Source of the DNA: Brachynemurus nebulosus
Lineage: Eukaryota; Arthropoda; Insecta; Neuroptera; Myrmeleontidae
Direction: 5' to 3'
Assembly: GCA_035578155.1 (NCBI GenBank)
Contig: JAPWDM010000045.1
Location: 2,240,501-2,304,500, forward strand
Length of the DNA: 64,000 bases
Below the pieces are notes generated by a model. The model worked only from the letters and a program-made list of their open reading frames with translations. It ran no database searches and had not been told where the DNA came from. The position numbers and the translations under genes were made by a program. Of this stretch, positions 12,620 through 23,695 are shown piece by piece (position 1 is the first letter of the stretch; every line of letters begins with the position of its first letter).

Positions 12620-13660
12620 CATATATACTGGATTTAAAATTTAAACAGTGATGAACGATTTAAATAATACGCAGGAACGTTTAATGACAAAGACGAACAA
12701 CGAACATAAACGAGACTTTACGAGACACACGACGAAGAGAATAATAAAGCCAAGATGGCCGACAGACTATACGACGCGTAAATGTATTTAATACGTTTAA
12801 AGAAGTTTATGTACGAAAATTTAAGTATTTTAAACAAATTATTAAGTGATTTATTTAAAACGAATTTACTACAGTGTATCAGTGTTATTTTCAAATTTGT
12901 ATAATAATTATTTCTTTAATTTTTATCAATTTAAATGTAAAGAACTTAACAAAGTATTGCGTAAATCATTTGATAATTCAGGTTGATTAAATAATAAGTG
13001 TAAATTTTAATTTTAACCTGATAAACGAATCCTACAATTCAGGTGTGAGGTGAAAAATTAAAATTTTGTGTTTATATGAAGAAATTGAGATGAACTAAAA
13101 GTGAAAATTTGGAAAAAATTGAAAAAACGTTACATCGTAATAATTGTTAAAAATGTTTTGTTTATATGAACTTTTTGCTAAATATCTTGTCATTATTAAA
13201 TTATAGACATTAACTTTTTCTCCGTGATTATTATTAATTAGAGTTATATTAAAAATTAAATTTATAACATAAACAGCAATTTCTTTGCTCCCTTCAATAT
13301 CTTTTCTAAAAATTGGCGCCATCAAAATTTTAGAAAGAATAAACAAATGGCATATATATTATGTATATTTTTAATTTCGTTCTACATCAGGTAAATTAAC
13401 TTTTTCCACTTCGAAAATTGCTTCCTTTATTTTAATTGTTTATATTTTATTAACAAGAATCAAACAATTAAATTAATTGTCAAATATACATAGAATTGTT
13501 ATTATTAAAAAAATTATAAAAAAAAATATTACCATAGAAAAAGTGTTTAAAATATTGTAATACATAGGTCAAAATTTTAATTTTTATTGTGATTAATGTA
13601 TAAACTTAAAATTAATAAACAGTAAAATAATAAAATACTTTTGCATTCATTTTAAAACCC
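12620..13660. other. AT-rich non-coding stretch
   Basis: No gene or familiar repeat was recognised. A brief GC-richer patch at about 12690-12780 contains AAGATGGCCGACAGAC followed within eight codons by a stop, so no coding exon is supported. Confidence 0.45.
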
Positions 13661-13667
13661 TATCATG

Positions 13668-13735
13668 CATGTGTGTATGTATGTATGGATGTATGTATGT
13701 ACGTATGCGTGTATGTATTAGTGCATTGTATGTAT
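13668..13735. repeat. (GTAT)n-type microsatellite
   Basis: Imperfect tetranucleotide array of GTAT units with GTGT, GGAT and ACGT variants. An open frame on the opposite strand here encodes only the repeat. Confidence 0.85.
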
Positions 13736-13739
13736 ACGG

Positions 13740-14636
13740 TTAAGAACCTCCTTCCAGCCTCACTACACCTGATTTTAAGGGTCAAGGAGCAGTATTGTAG
13801 GGTCAGTAGAGATACTACTTTGACACTATAAGTGGAGAATCTGTCATTTTGCGACGACATGTAGGCTTAATGTAGGCTTTTTTTACATGTAATTCTGAAA
13901 CTACTTTAACCCTATTTAATTCAATTAAAAGCAGTAATGTAGGTTTAATGCAGGTTTAATATTTCGACGCGGGAAGTTATAATGTAAAGAGAAAATATCA
14001 CCAATTAATCATAATACCTATTATTTATTAATATTTAACTTCCCATTGGAACTTATTGTAATGGGTCCGATCTTACGAATCGCTAATTTTGACATATTTC
14101 CACGTTTCAAGGTCACTAGAATCCGAATACATCGTTTTTAGCGTGATGTCTGTGTGTGCGTTCGTTACTCTGTTCGTTCGTTCGTTAGTTCGATCACTCA
14201 TAAAACAATAAAAATAATATTAACAATACATAACTATAAAAAAAAACGATAGGTTTAGAATTTTAAAAATTAAACAACAACGCACCCGATGTAAAATTTT
14301 GAAAATTTTCTTACTTGCCAAAAAAATCAAACAGTATATAATTATTTGTCTCAGTACTTCAAAGTTTTATTACCCTAAACGTACATATTTTTTGAAAGGT
14401 TTTATTTCCCCAACTTGAATCAGTTTGTCGGATAAATAGATTGGTCATGATAGATTTTATTTACGTGAATCATGGTATATGTATATTTGATGTGTGCCGT
14501 TAGCTACCCCCATGGCTCACCTAACGGTCTATTGCCTTTTCCCCTTCTGTTACCGCTCTCCCTTCCTGCCGACTCATTCTGCTGATTACAAACCTTTTTT
14601 CACCCCTACAAAAATCTTACGGGAGGGCCGCTACTG

Positions 14637-14638
<2 letters not shown>
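13740..14638. other. Non-coding stretch with a dispersed-repeat look
   Basis: No ORF with recognisable content. The segment around 14040-14190 (fragment CCACGTTTCAAGGTCACTAG, then TTCGTTCGTTCGTT) resembles dispersed insect repeats by style, but no second copy is in this window. A GC-richer patch at 14490-14640 is unidentified. Confidence 0.35.

Positions 14639-14715
<77 letters not shown>
14639..14715. repeat. (AT)n microsatellite
   Basis: Uninterrupted AT dinucleotide tract of about 75 bp. Overlapping poly-(Ile-Tyr) frames on both strands are artefacts. Confidence 0.97.
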
Positions 14716-14719
<4 letters not shown>

Positions 14720-14888
14720 CGTAAAATCTGGTAGAAGTGAATATATTTATGGTCATCAAAATTTTGAAAAACTGAAAAACTTGCAAATATTATAATTTCT
14801 CTCATCATATTTCCAGTTCACATTTCAAATTTCTTTAAACTTTTATGCCTAACTAGAACAAATTTCCTTATCCTTATTAGTCAATAAA

Positions 14889-15682
14889 TACCCCTGTCGC
14901 AGCATCCTGCAGAACATAGTGAATTTCCGTTTATAAAAATTAGTTTTTCTTGGGAACTAGTTGACATAGAATAATAGTTTAAAGACATTTTTATGTGATT
15001 TTTTCTCCTCTTTCGCATGGTGTAAAAAAATTTCACAAAAATTTTTGAATAAAGGTAAATTTTGGCAAAAAACTAATTTTTCTTCACGAAAAATTCCCAA
15101 AAAACCATGTTTCCGGCGTGTCCGTTGCAAGTTTTTGTGCGGCCCACTAAGCAACATAATTTTTCGAACAATTTGTTCTGCTTTGAATATAAAGTTGAGC
15201 ATACTCTGTACTTTTTTGTTTTCCAATGTTATTGTTATACTGAAAATTGTCGTCGTTTCCCCTGTCGTACCATACAGCATAAAATAGCGAATTTACGTCT
15301 AAAAAAAGTTAGTTTTCTTGGAAATTAGTTGACATATAGAATAATTTTTCAGAAACCTTCTTTATGTGATTTTTTCTCCTGTTTTCAACGGTGCAAGAAA
15401 GTGTCACAAGAACTTTTAAACTTGGGTACATTTTGGCAAAAAACTTATTTTTTTCACTAAAAATGCCTAAAAAACCATGTTCCGGACATCGAGCGTATCT
15501 AGCTAAAGAACTTATCCAAGATTTTCAGACTTCCTACATTTTTACCAAATTTCGTAGAAATAGAATGTCTTTTTCGAGAGTTATCGCGCGGTCACATAAA
15601 TACATACACATAAATTTCTATTATGGTCCCGGGCTCAAGTCGCGTCATGACCTAATACGTGAATTTTCGTATCGGAAATTCG
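14889..15682 (+). repeat. Family B repeat, two adjacent diverged copies
   Basis: Copy 1 starts with CCCCTGTCGCAGCATCCTGC followed by AGTGAATTTCCGTTTA. Copy 2 starts near 15259 with CCCCTGTCGTACCATACAGC and ATAGCGAATTTACG, and ends near 15682 with GGAAATTCGCTA. The same ordered blocks (CTAGTTGACATAGAATAA, TTTTTTCTCCTCTTT, TTTTGGCAAAAAACTAAT, GGTCCCGG.TCAAGTCGCGTC) recur elsewhere in the window. Copy 1 is truncated at its 3' end. Open frames here on both strands are not gene-like. Confidence 0.7.
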
Positions 15683-15699
15683 CTAAAAGGAAAAAACCT

Positions 15700-16730
15700 A
15701 CTTAAGCTACATACCAATGAGACTATATTGAAAAATATCTGAATATGCGGCCCGCTTAAAAATATTTTTTTTAAATAGCCCGCCTTCCAAAAAATGTTGC
15801 CGACCCCTCTACTAAAGCATATCCACCCTATTTTAAAATTTACCCACAATTTTACTTGAACAGCCCCTCCAGTAGATCCGACCCTGGATTTATGCACATC
15901 AATAGAAAGCTCTCTAAAAATTAAGTGTTTTGTCAATTTAAAGTTTTTTCTATCTGCCGTCGTTTTTAAGTTATCAAGCAAAATTAAAATTTTACCCTAA
16001 GTTGGTGAGGGGTTATTTCACCTCTTAAATGGCGACGGTAGCAGATAAAAAAAATACGGGTCTGTTATTTTTGCTTGTACTACACATATACCAAGTTTCA
16101 TCAAAATTGCGAATTGACAGTTCAAAACCCTTCCTTGTAAGTCATTTTAATATGTAAAGTAAGAGAGATAGGTTATAATGAAATAACAATAATTCTCTTT
16201 ACTCTTTTGACCCGTTTTAAAATTGCCGTAAATTGTCGTACAAGCCATATTTTGTCTAAGATAAGCATAGCAAAATGGTCCTTCCTGGCCTCTTTGTAAT
16301 AACACATGTATTGATATTGGTAGTCTAAGTGATTACCAAATTAAGGGCCATCAGTCTTGACTTGTCCCTGAAATACTAGCGAAAATATGTGTGAGCGTTA
16401 TAAAATTGTTAAAAAAAGTCTGAAAAATTGATGAACATTAATACGAACATAAAAATGAGGTATAATAGATTGAACAAAAATTAACAGAATTGAAAAACCT
16501 ATGTTTAAATTTAACTTTACGTATAATACATACTAATTAGTAATTACAGTTTATTATATGGACTATTATAAGATGGACATCGTACTTATATGGGAAGAAT
16601 TGACAAAATTGGTCAGGAAAATGGCAGTAACTAAGTTTTCTTTTTTTACCACTCGTGGCGTTAATATTATGAAAATACTGATGTAAATATAGCGTATGTA
16701 ATAAGATAAAACGGATAAAATAGAATGTAA
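15700..16730. other. Non-coding stretch with dispersed repeat fragments
   Basis: Part of it (about 15830-16140: GATTTATGCACATCAATAG, then AAGCTCT, later a GGGGTTATTTCACC block) resembles the repeat that forms the large palindrome at 43106-44807. No gene recognised. An ORF on the minus strand at 15652-15981 spans this repeat and lacks any domain signature. Confidence 0.45.
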
Positions 16731-16733
16731 ATA

Positions 16734-17136
16734 CAGTACTTATTCTCAAATGGAAACACGTCGGGACTGGGCAAGTCAGTGTTTCCATTTGAGAATCACC
16801 AATGTCGGTTGATGATATTTAATAATAAGGAAATACATAGGAATTACATATGTATGAAATAAACTCTTATAGTTTATATTACTTTATACGGCGAATATCC
16901 AGTGGTACTGACTTCGATTTTACATAGTGACGTCAGCGAATTATATAATATACAATGTAAGTGATGCGCCTCAAAATAAAAATTGTTAAGTTTATTTTAA
17001 AAGCGATTGAAAAACCCACTTTATAACTGAGTTGAACATTGAAAATGATTCCAGAAGATTATATTCAAAAGCTAACAAAGATAATATAGAAGCTCGCGTT
17101 TCCATTTGAAAGTGTTCCATTTGAGAATAAGTACTG
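16734..17136. mobile_element. 403-bp pogo/Tigger-like MITE with TA target duplication
   Basis: The left end is CAGTACTTATTCTCAAATGG and the right end is the reverse complement (CCATTTGAGAATAAGTACTG). Both are flanked by TA (16732-16733 and 17137-17138). The CAGT... start, TA duplication and ~20-bp TIR fit the pogo branch of Tc1/mariner. The terminal motif is repeated inverted inside the left end (about 16773-16796) and direct at the right (about 17098-17110). No transposase. Confidence 0.7.
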
Positions 17137-17654
17137 TACCGCTTTGGTATCTAAGGCACACGAATGCCCTCTTATTTTTAGATTTTTTTTTTGAATACAT
17201 TGGGTTCGGTCACCTTGTCTAATCACCATAGCTTATTCATCACAGAATATCTTTTAAAAAATTGCCTATGGGCAGCTAGCAATTGCATGGAAAAACATTC
17301 TTATTTAAAACTAAACAAGTCATCAAGTGCAAGTTGTACTTGCGTTAACAGTGTTCCGTACAATTAATTGTTTTTATGAACTTTTGTAACGGGATGTGAA
17401 AGTGGATGAAATATTTTTCCTAATGAATAAATTTTATTCCTAAAATAAACCATTTGTTTCAATTTCAAAACAATCGTATAGTTATCTTGGTCTGTTTACG
17501 TTTACCAGAAACGAACAATGATATTTACTGAATAAAGTAATTGTACTAAGAGTCGCCGCTTTTTTTTTCAATACTAATTATTAGCAGCGCTATTTATTAT
17601 AAAAATTGTACCTCCATTAGAGAATATTTTAAGTCATAAAATTATTTAAGTACT

Positions 17655-18190
17655 AGCCGTATACCCAATGGGATTGCCCATCGACAATATCTCTTTATTA
17701 GGTACTCACTTTGTGCTCACTTTTAGTGTTTTTCAAAAGCCTAAATCAATATCCACGATGAACTTCCCATATGAACTTTCATTTTCTGTTTTAACGTCTT
17801 GGGGAATAAATTTCCAGAAACAACTGACTTTTATTTATAAATAGAAGCCTAAACGCCAATTTTCATAAGTCCTGTGCTTAATTTCGTCCCTCTAAACTCA
17901 ACAGTTGAGGTTGTCCGTTGTCTATCAGTCAAAGTTAATGATTCATTAAATATTTATTTTAATAGCCATAGTAACATATTTTTAATATCACTAACTTCAA
18001 AAATAACGAATTTACATACAAATTTTCATCCCTTATTAAACCCACTTAGGGGGCGAATTTTCAGAAATCCTTTCTTAGTGGGCACCTACGTTACATAGGG
18101 AACTCCTGTGCAAAATTTGATTCTTCTAAACCCAACGGTTTAGGTTGTGCGTTGTCTGTCAGTCAGTCAGTGTTAGAAATTTATTAAGTA
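17655..18190. repeat. Retroposon-tail-like repeat units
   Basis: It starts CTAGCCGTATACCCAATGGG. Two direct ~240-bp units each end with a 'CCCAACGGTTTAGGTTGTGC'-type block followed by GTTGTCTGTCAGTCAGTCAG. This layout is familiar from 3' tails of non-LTR elements in insects (from memory, not verified). A related fragment is at 24200-24265 (TTAGCGAGCGCCTACG). No reverse transcriptase. Confidence 0.45.
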
Positions 18191-18703
18191 GGTAGATTAT
18201 TTGCCAGTTTCTTTGAATAGATAGCTTGAATTTTTGAAGTGAAAACTTCTTTAGCGGCGTTGTACACTTTTTTTGTAATGGGTAAAAAATGTTAAGTTCG
18301 CGTCAGGTCACGTGACCTGATCGAAAATTCGTAAGATCTGATCAAAAATTCGTAAGACGACAGTACATAACAGTAGACAGCAGTACAGAATACAGAACGA
18401 ACGGTAGTATCTCTATACTACTGAAACCAGTACAACGCGAAAGGACAGATATACGGGTTTAGTCCAATAGCACTAATTTTAAGCCCTATCTCATTAAACA
18501 TTAATTTTAGAATAGATATAAAAAATTTTTAAAAAGGGATTCTTGTAGGGATTACCGAAGAGAACATTTGTGCAAAATGTGAACTCCCGGAAATGTTTTT
18601 TTATATTGTTTAAACAATATTGAAAATTCATAAATAGCGTTTTTTGACCTTTCACCGCTTACGTAGCGAAAACGGTGATAGATACATTAAAAAGTGTTAA
18701 GAC

Positions 18704-18738
18704 CTTTTTTGTAGAGAATCGAATTCTCTACAAAAAAG
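18704..18738. repeat. Perfect 16-bp-arm palindrome with T/A ends
   Basis: Arms CTTTTTTGTAGAGAAT and ATTCTCTACAAAAAAG are separated by three bases. In RNA it would form a strong stem-loop. It sits in a GC-richer unit (about 18640-18870) that looks like part of a dispersed element. No function is claimed. Confidence 0.85.
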
Positions 18739-19725
18739 TCAGCGAGAGCACCTGTCTATCTTGTACAGGTAAAAAGATACAGCGCTCCAAAAGCGCACTC
18801 AAAAATCCACTTTTTCTAGCGTTCCGGCAGGGTGTACTGTCCGGAACCTTGTCGGTCATGTTTGTGTACGATAGCGCAATAAATAAATATTGTATTCTAC
18901 CACATAAATGATAGTACTTTTATACTGATAATTAAAGCAATTCGTGCAAAATTATTCCCTAACCATTCCAAAATATCAAAAATGCACAACGTTAGTATTC
19001 AAGTTTTCACTTCTGCCGGCACTCCCGGAGTGCAACCCGTCGTTTTTTTATTTCTATGGATACCTAAAAATTTTACAAATATTAAATAATATTCAAGTCC
19101 AGAGTAATATTTTCGTTTACAAATTTATCAGCTATTCCTTACTTCTTCTTTATTTTTAAAATCCACTTTATAAAAAATTAGTAAAATACCCGTTTAACAT
19201 ATTATTAATACAATTATTGATTAACAACATCTTAATCAAAACAAAGTATGTCATCAACTTTTCTTTTTGCATACCAAGAAAGTTGTGCAGGTAAATTCAG
19301 GTTTGATAATTTTCGCTCAATCTACACCTCATTCTAATGTTCGTGAATTTTTTCAGATATTTCAAAACAATCTTTCTGATAATAAGGGCCGGGGACAGCA
19401 ATTTTTTTGTTTAAGAAAAAAAAAATGGACAAAAGTATGTAGTTATTTATATTAGTGGATTCGGGCTTTAATAGGCTTTCGTTTGATACCCTACTTGGTG
19501 CTTTTGGGAAAAAATTTCGATTTCACTTTTCAGGTTATCCTTTGAAATTAACCCTCAAAATCGAAACTTAACTTCACATCTGAAATCAGGCCATCACACC
19601 CTATCTCCGTGCTAAGTTTCAAATTTTCGTGTTGTGTCGATTCAGAGGAAATTGCCTGTGACACTTGGACAGACATCGAACTGAATGCATAAGTGTTCCG
19701 TTTTGCCTTCCTTTATTAGTCTGTA

Positions 19726-19997
19726 TTTTCCAAAATTTTAAGGGTGGTCTTTGTGTATTTGGATAAAAAATTGTAACCGGTAAAAAACATTTTGTGAAAA
19801 TAGTTCACCAGCTCTTAGCCAAGTAGACAGAGTTTTTAATTAAATGTGACGATAACTTATAAAACTACATCCGACAGATATTAATTTAATGAACAGCATA
19901 AGTTCAAAGAAACGAATTTATTTGAACGTGTTGTTTATTAGGAATCCACTCTTGGTTTCTTTTTACTACATAAAAGTTAATAAATTGACAAAATATT
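19726..19997. other. Non-coding stretch
   Basis: No gene or recognised repeat. Confidence 0.4.
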
Positions 19998-20468
19998 TCA
20001 TTTTGTGGAACATAAAAATTTATTAATTAAAAACACATTTGTTACTTTTGTGTACGTAATAAATATTTGTACTTTATAAATAGAGTGTTCGACAAAAATT
20101 TCATGTTCAAAATTTTCTCTGTATTTTTGAATGTATTTTGTTCCGATTTTCACTGATGAATAAAGAGATTTCCAAGTGTAGGAGAAGCCGCGGTACCCCA
20201 TAGGACCAATGTATGTTATATGGAAATGACGGTGTGATGTTACCGATGACGATGTAATCTTGACGAATATACCTTGCAGACCAGCACTAAAAATCCATAA
20301 TGAATAAATACACGTGGAAATCTGTTTATTGTCCTCGCACGTAGTAACTAGTATGGTTACTGCAACTTTACAGAACCATTCAATTGATTGAGACAAAGAG
20401 AAATGCCAATAACGAACTAGTTTTCGACATCTATCAAAATTTATTAATTGAAAAATTAACACAAACAC
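19998..20468 (-). CDS. Uncharacterised 156-residue open frame, possibly an exon or gene fragment
   Basis: Not recognised. The frame is open for 156 residues, long for this AT-rich window, and is not made of simple repeats or palindromes. Composition is protein-like, with mixed charge and a hydrophobic stretch around residues 33-45 (FCKVAVTILVTT). There is a GPMGYRGF motif near residue 88. The DNA is less AT-rich than its surroundings. No domain signature, intron partner, Kozak context or poly-A signal could be assigned, so it may be chance, a decayed gene, or one exon of an unassembled gene. Confidence 0.25.
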   Translation of the reverse strand: MFVLIFQLINFDRCRKLVRYWHFSLSQSIEWFCKVAVTILVTTCEDNKQISTCIYSLWIFSAGLQGIFVKITSSSVTSHRHFHITYIGPMGYRGFSYTWKSLYSSVKIGTKYIQKYRENFEHEIFVEHSIYKVQIFITYTKVTNVFLINKFLCSTK

Positions 20469-20499
20469 TTTCGTGGATAAATTAATAATTTAAATAATA

Positions 20500-20560
20500 T
20501 AAAATACTAGCTGCGACCCTCGGTTTCACTCGCATAAATTTATTTGAATTTATAGTCAAA
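20500..20560. repeat. Retroposon-like fragment
   Basis: Begins ACTAGCTGCGACCCTCGG then TTTCACTCGCATAAAT. This motif type is common at edges of dispersed insect elements (from memory). There is no second copy in the window, and the extent is uncertain. Confidence 0.3.
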
Positions 20561-20699
20561 TTATTGGATAAATTTTAAATTAAATATTCGGAAATTCTGT
20601 ACATAATTAATTATTTTGTCTGGTCCCGCTTGTCAAACGACCTTAAAGTAACCATATTCATATTTCAAGAACATGGCTAATTTCTGCACCGTCATGTAG

Positions 20700-20990
20700 C
20701 CCCGCCCAGTCATAACCTACGGGATATTTTTTTGCTATTTTTTTACCAACAAATTGATTTTTTGCCGCAGCCGTGGCCGAGATACAATGGCGGAGCTAAC
20801 TTAAATCTGAAGTCAGCCCCGCCTCCCCTATATCACCGAACCTGCTGTACTTATTCAAATGAAATTTACGGGATATTTTTAGCTATTTTTTTACAAACGA
20901 ATTAATTTTTTTGCCGCAGCCGTTACCGAGATACAATAGCGGGGCTGACTTAAGTCTGAAGTCAGCCCCGCCATTCCTGTATCTTCTCAT
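20700..20990. repeat. Array of ~150-bp repeat, two units, left of the protease fragment
   Basis: Each unit carries the order ACGGGATATTTTT, GCTATTTTTTTAC, TTGCCGCAGCCGT, GAGATACAATGGCGG, TGAAGTCAGCCCCGCC and CTGC(T/A)...TTATTCAAATGAAATTT. A longer array in the opposite orientation lies at about 22060-22945, so the intervening protease fragment is bracketed by inverted arrays. Confidence 0.8.
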
Positions 20991-21310
20991 CTGCTAATCA
21001 AAGTGAAGCAAATTTTGAATTTAAGCTATCAGAATTGCCAAAAACTTTGAGCAACCCGCTAAATGAGCAAGAAGAGTTGTTGCTCATTGGGGCAGTTGCA
21101 TATCATGGTATGGGCGGTAGAAAACTGCAATGTGAAAATGAGAAATCATATGGAGCTTCTGGTCATTACACCGCTTTTGCATATCGAAGAGGTAACACCG
21201 GGTGGATGGAATTTGACAATACTGCCATCCATTCATTATATAGGTCTGAAAAATTCAAGATCGTGCCTAGATTATTATTATATGTTAAAAATAGAAGAAT
21301 AACTGTGTAA
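20984..21310 (+). pseudogene. Ubiquitin-specific protease (peptidase C19) C-terminal fragment
   Basis: The frame is open from the edge of the repeat array to a TAA near 21310. It contains LLLIGAVAYHGMGG and, after an insert, ASGHYTAFAYRR and WMEFDN. These match the second USP/UCH signature: hydrophobic strand, H-x-G loop, GHYTA with the catalytic His, then W-x-x-F-D-[DN]. The Asn of WMEFDN aligns with the third catalytic residue, which is Asp or Asn in USPs. Known: USPs are cysteine proteases that remove ubiquitin. Only about 100 residues of the ~300-400-residue catalytic domain remain, and the Cys box is absent. An AATAAA lies near 21370. This could be the terminal exon of a gene disrupted by the repeat, or a captured fragment. 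There is no start codon. Confidence 0.7.
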
Positions 21311-22055
21311 CTTATAAGCTTTACCATTAAAATTTTTCTAAATTTATATGTACTTTTTTAAATAATTGAAATAAACCTCTTCCAATTCTCAATGAATTTA
21401 AAATTTATATATTTTACATCGCATTATATCAAATACGCAAGAAATAAATACTAATGCATTGTTTAAAAAATTGTTATAATAGTAAGTGTAATCATAATCT
21501 TAGGAAGATCATAAGAACATTTACGGCATAATAAGCGGATGAATATTTGAAAACTTCTTTTTAACAGAAATAAGCAGGTTTATTACGTACGTATAAACGT
21601 ATTTCGATGCGTTCAATCAAAATTTAAAGTTCCTTTGGTTTCATCGGGCTAAAAAATTTGGTTCGTAACACAAATTTGGATATGAATTACTTTAGAATAA
21701 ATTCTACAGACTCAAGTTACGTTTCAAAGATATAGTTGATTCGCTATCTTGTGGTGCCCACCAAATTGAATTTAGAATGACGGCACATAACTAATTGTAT
21801 TCTACTTGTAAAACCCTTTTATTTGACATCCATATTAAGAGAGTTGCAAAAGAGGTAATCCGTCATTTGCCGTAATGGCCACCATGTTTGAATCCACCAC
21901 AATACCGAAAGCACTACTTTGTACTGCCATTAAAATCAAAGGTCTGTGCAAAATTTCAGCATAACCAGATATCGGTAAGTATTCGAGAATCGACTTTCAG
22001 ATCTAGGCCGGATAGTTTTACTAAAAGCTTATAATAATACTTAACGGGAGTGGAG
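21311..22055. other. Non-coding, 3' flank of the protease fragment
   Basis: An AATAAA at about 21370 could be the poly-A signal for the fragment. From about 21600 to 22030 the sequence (e.g. TCCGTCATTTGCCGTAATGG) has the look of a dispersed-repeat tail. No gene recognised. Confidence 0.4.
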
Positions 22056-22059
22056 TATA

Positions 22060-22945
22060 GCATACAAGGGAGTGGAATTCGCAATGCCAAATCAACTGTT
22101 AGAAGAACAACTAATTAGTAAAAAAATATTCTGCAAATTTCATTTAGATAAGTGCAACAGATCAGGAGATATTGTGCTGGCTACACCTGTTTCAGATTTA
22201 AGTCAGCAGCACTATTGTTTCTCAGCAACGACTGTGGCAAAAAATTTAATTCGTTGGCAAAAAAATAGCAAAAAAATTAGTAAAAAAATATGACGTAAAT
22301 CTCATTTGAAGAAGTGCAGCAGGTTCGGAGATATACTGGTGGCGGGGCTGACATCAGAGTTAAGTCAGCCCCGCCATTGTATCTCGGTAACAAAAATCAA
22401 TTCGTTGGTAAACAAATAGCAAAATATATCCTGTAAATTTCATTTGAATAAGTGCAGCAGGTCCGGAGATATAGGGGTGGCGGGACTGACTTCAGATTTA
22501 AGTTAGCTCCGCCATTGTATCTCGGCAATGGCTGCGGCAAAAAAATCAATTCGTTGGTAAAAAATAGCAAAAAAATAGCAAAAAAATATCCCGTAAATTT
22601 CATTTGAATAAGTGCAGCGGGTCCGGAGATATAGGGGGCGGGGCTGACTTCAGATTTAAGTTAGCTCCGCCATTGTATCTCGGCAACGGCTGTGGCAAAA
22701 AAATCAATTCGTTGGTAAAAAAAATAGCAAAAAAATAGCAAAAAAATATCCCGTAAATTTCATTTAATTAAGGACAGCAGGTCTGGAGATATAGGGGTGG
22801 CGGGGTTGACTTTAGACTTAAGTCATCCCCGCCGTTGTATCTCGGTAACGGCTGTGGCAAAAAAATCAATTCGTTGGTTAAAAAAATAGCAAAGAAATAT
22901 GGCCTAAATGGGATCTCGGGGTTATAACTTGGCGGGGCTAGCTTT
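22060..22945. repeat. Array of ~150-bp repeat, about six units, inverted relative to 20700-20990
   Basis: Units repeat CCGTAAATTTCATTTGAATA, AGTGCAGC(A/G)GGTC, GGAGATATA, GGCGGGGCTGAC, CCGCCATTGTATCTCGG, GGCAAAAAAATCAATTCGTT and GGTAAAAAAATAGC. Several units differ only by a few bases and by the number of AAAAATAGC repeats. Open frames within it are repeat artefacts. Confidence 0.85.
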
Positions 22946-22954
22946 ATAGACACG

Positions 22955-23465
22955 ATGTTAACATCGATTCAAGAGTATCGATATACGATATACGTATATC
23001 GAAAGAAAGTCATCGATGTTCGAAAACATCGATGTTTATGTAGCAAAATAAACAATCGTTATAATCTATTATCTTATTTATTAAAAATTAACATTGCCAG
23101 TATTTATTTGGGACACATTGCAAAAAAACTCACTTTGTTAAAAGTTTCCCTTTTAATCTGTTCCTTTGTTGATACAAATGCTGCCCAGCTTTTGAAAAAA
23201 GTCTCTCTGAAGCTGTTGAAGTTGCTGTGAAACACAAATATTTAATGGCAATTTTTTTCAAGTTTGGATAAGTGGATCCTAGAACTTGCCATGAAAGTAA
23301 TGGATCTTGTTTTAAAACAGCTACAGGACTTTTTAACTACTGGATAGCTTAGAATAATATCGATGTTTCGATATTATTCTCGTAACATCTATGTTTCGAT
23401 ATTATTCTCGTAACATCGATGTGTCGATGTTATCGCGGACATCGTTTTTACATCGATGCTACTTA
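22955..23465 (-). mobile_element. Decayed hAT element with CATCGATGTT repeats
   Basis: Clusters of ACATCGATGTT and GTATCGATATA motifs (22956-23035) and CGATGTTTCGATATTATTCT direct repeats (about 23358-23425) flank the transposase fragment at 23130-23333. The motifs probably belong to sub-terminal repeats of one element, but precise termini and target duplication are not identifiable. Confidence 0.45.
23130..23333 (-). pseudogene. hAT transposase C-terminal dimerisation domain fragment
   Basis: On the minus strand the frame between stops reads DPLLSWQVLG, then YPNLKKIAIKYLCFTATSTA, SERLFSKAGQ and RNRLKGKLLTK before a TGA. This matches the hAT dimerisation signature: D-P-L-x-x-W, hydrophobic-A-x-x-Y-L, A-T-S-x-x-S-E-R-x-F-S-x-A-G, R-x-R-L. 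Only about 67 residues remain. The DDE catalytic region and zinc finger are missing, so it is a dead relic. The two usual Trp after DPL are reduced to one. Confidence 0.85.
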
Positions 23466-23695
23466 ATCTTTTTTCTTGTTTTGTGACTGCTTCTTTAGTA
23501 CCGGATCAAATTGTAATGCAATTATATCTTCGTCTGTTTCGCTTAAAGATATTATAATTATGTATCTGAAAATTCATTTTTTTTAATAATATAAAAATAG
23601 CAAGCCTTACTTAACCTTACATTGACTTTGTTTTTTTTGTTGGCAAACAGTAAATAGCATTAATGATTTACAGAACCGATAACAGCAAATTATTA

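Larger units (their letters stand above)
17310..19725. mobile_element. Broken second copy of the 7478-9813 hAT element
   Basis: Three blocks match the intact element in the same order and orientation: 17318-17540 with 7761-7935 (CATCAAGTG.AAGTT, TGTTCCGTACAATTA), 19105-19300 with about 8005-8180 (TTTATCAGCTATTCCTTACT, CCAAGAAAGTTGTGCA), and 19455-19725 with 9405-9660 (GCTTTAATAG.CTTTC, TTCAGAGGAAATTGCCTGTG). The hAT termini are missing and at least one other element is inserted between blocks 1 and 2, so this is an older relic. Confidence 0.65.

Noticed and set aside
15652..15981. 109-residue minus-strand frame; also 14957-15280 (107 residues).
   Set aside because: Both overlap dispersed repeats (family B and a palindrome-related repeat) and show no conserved domain.
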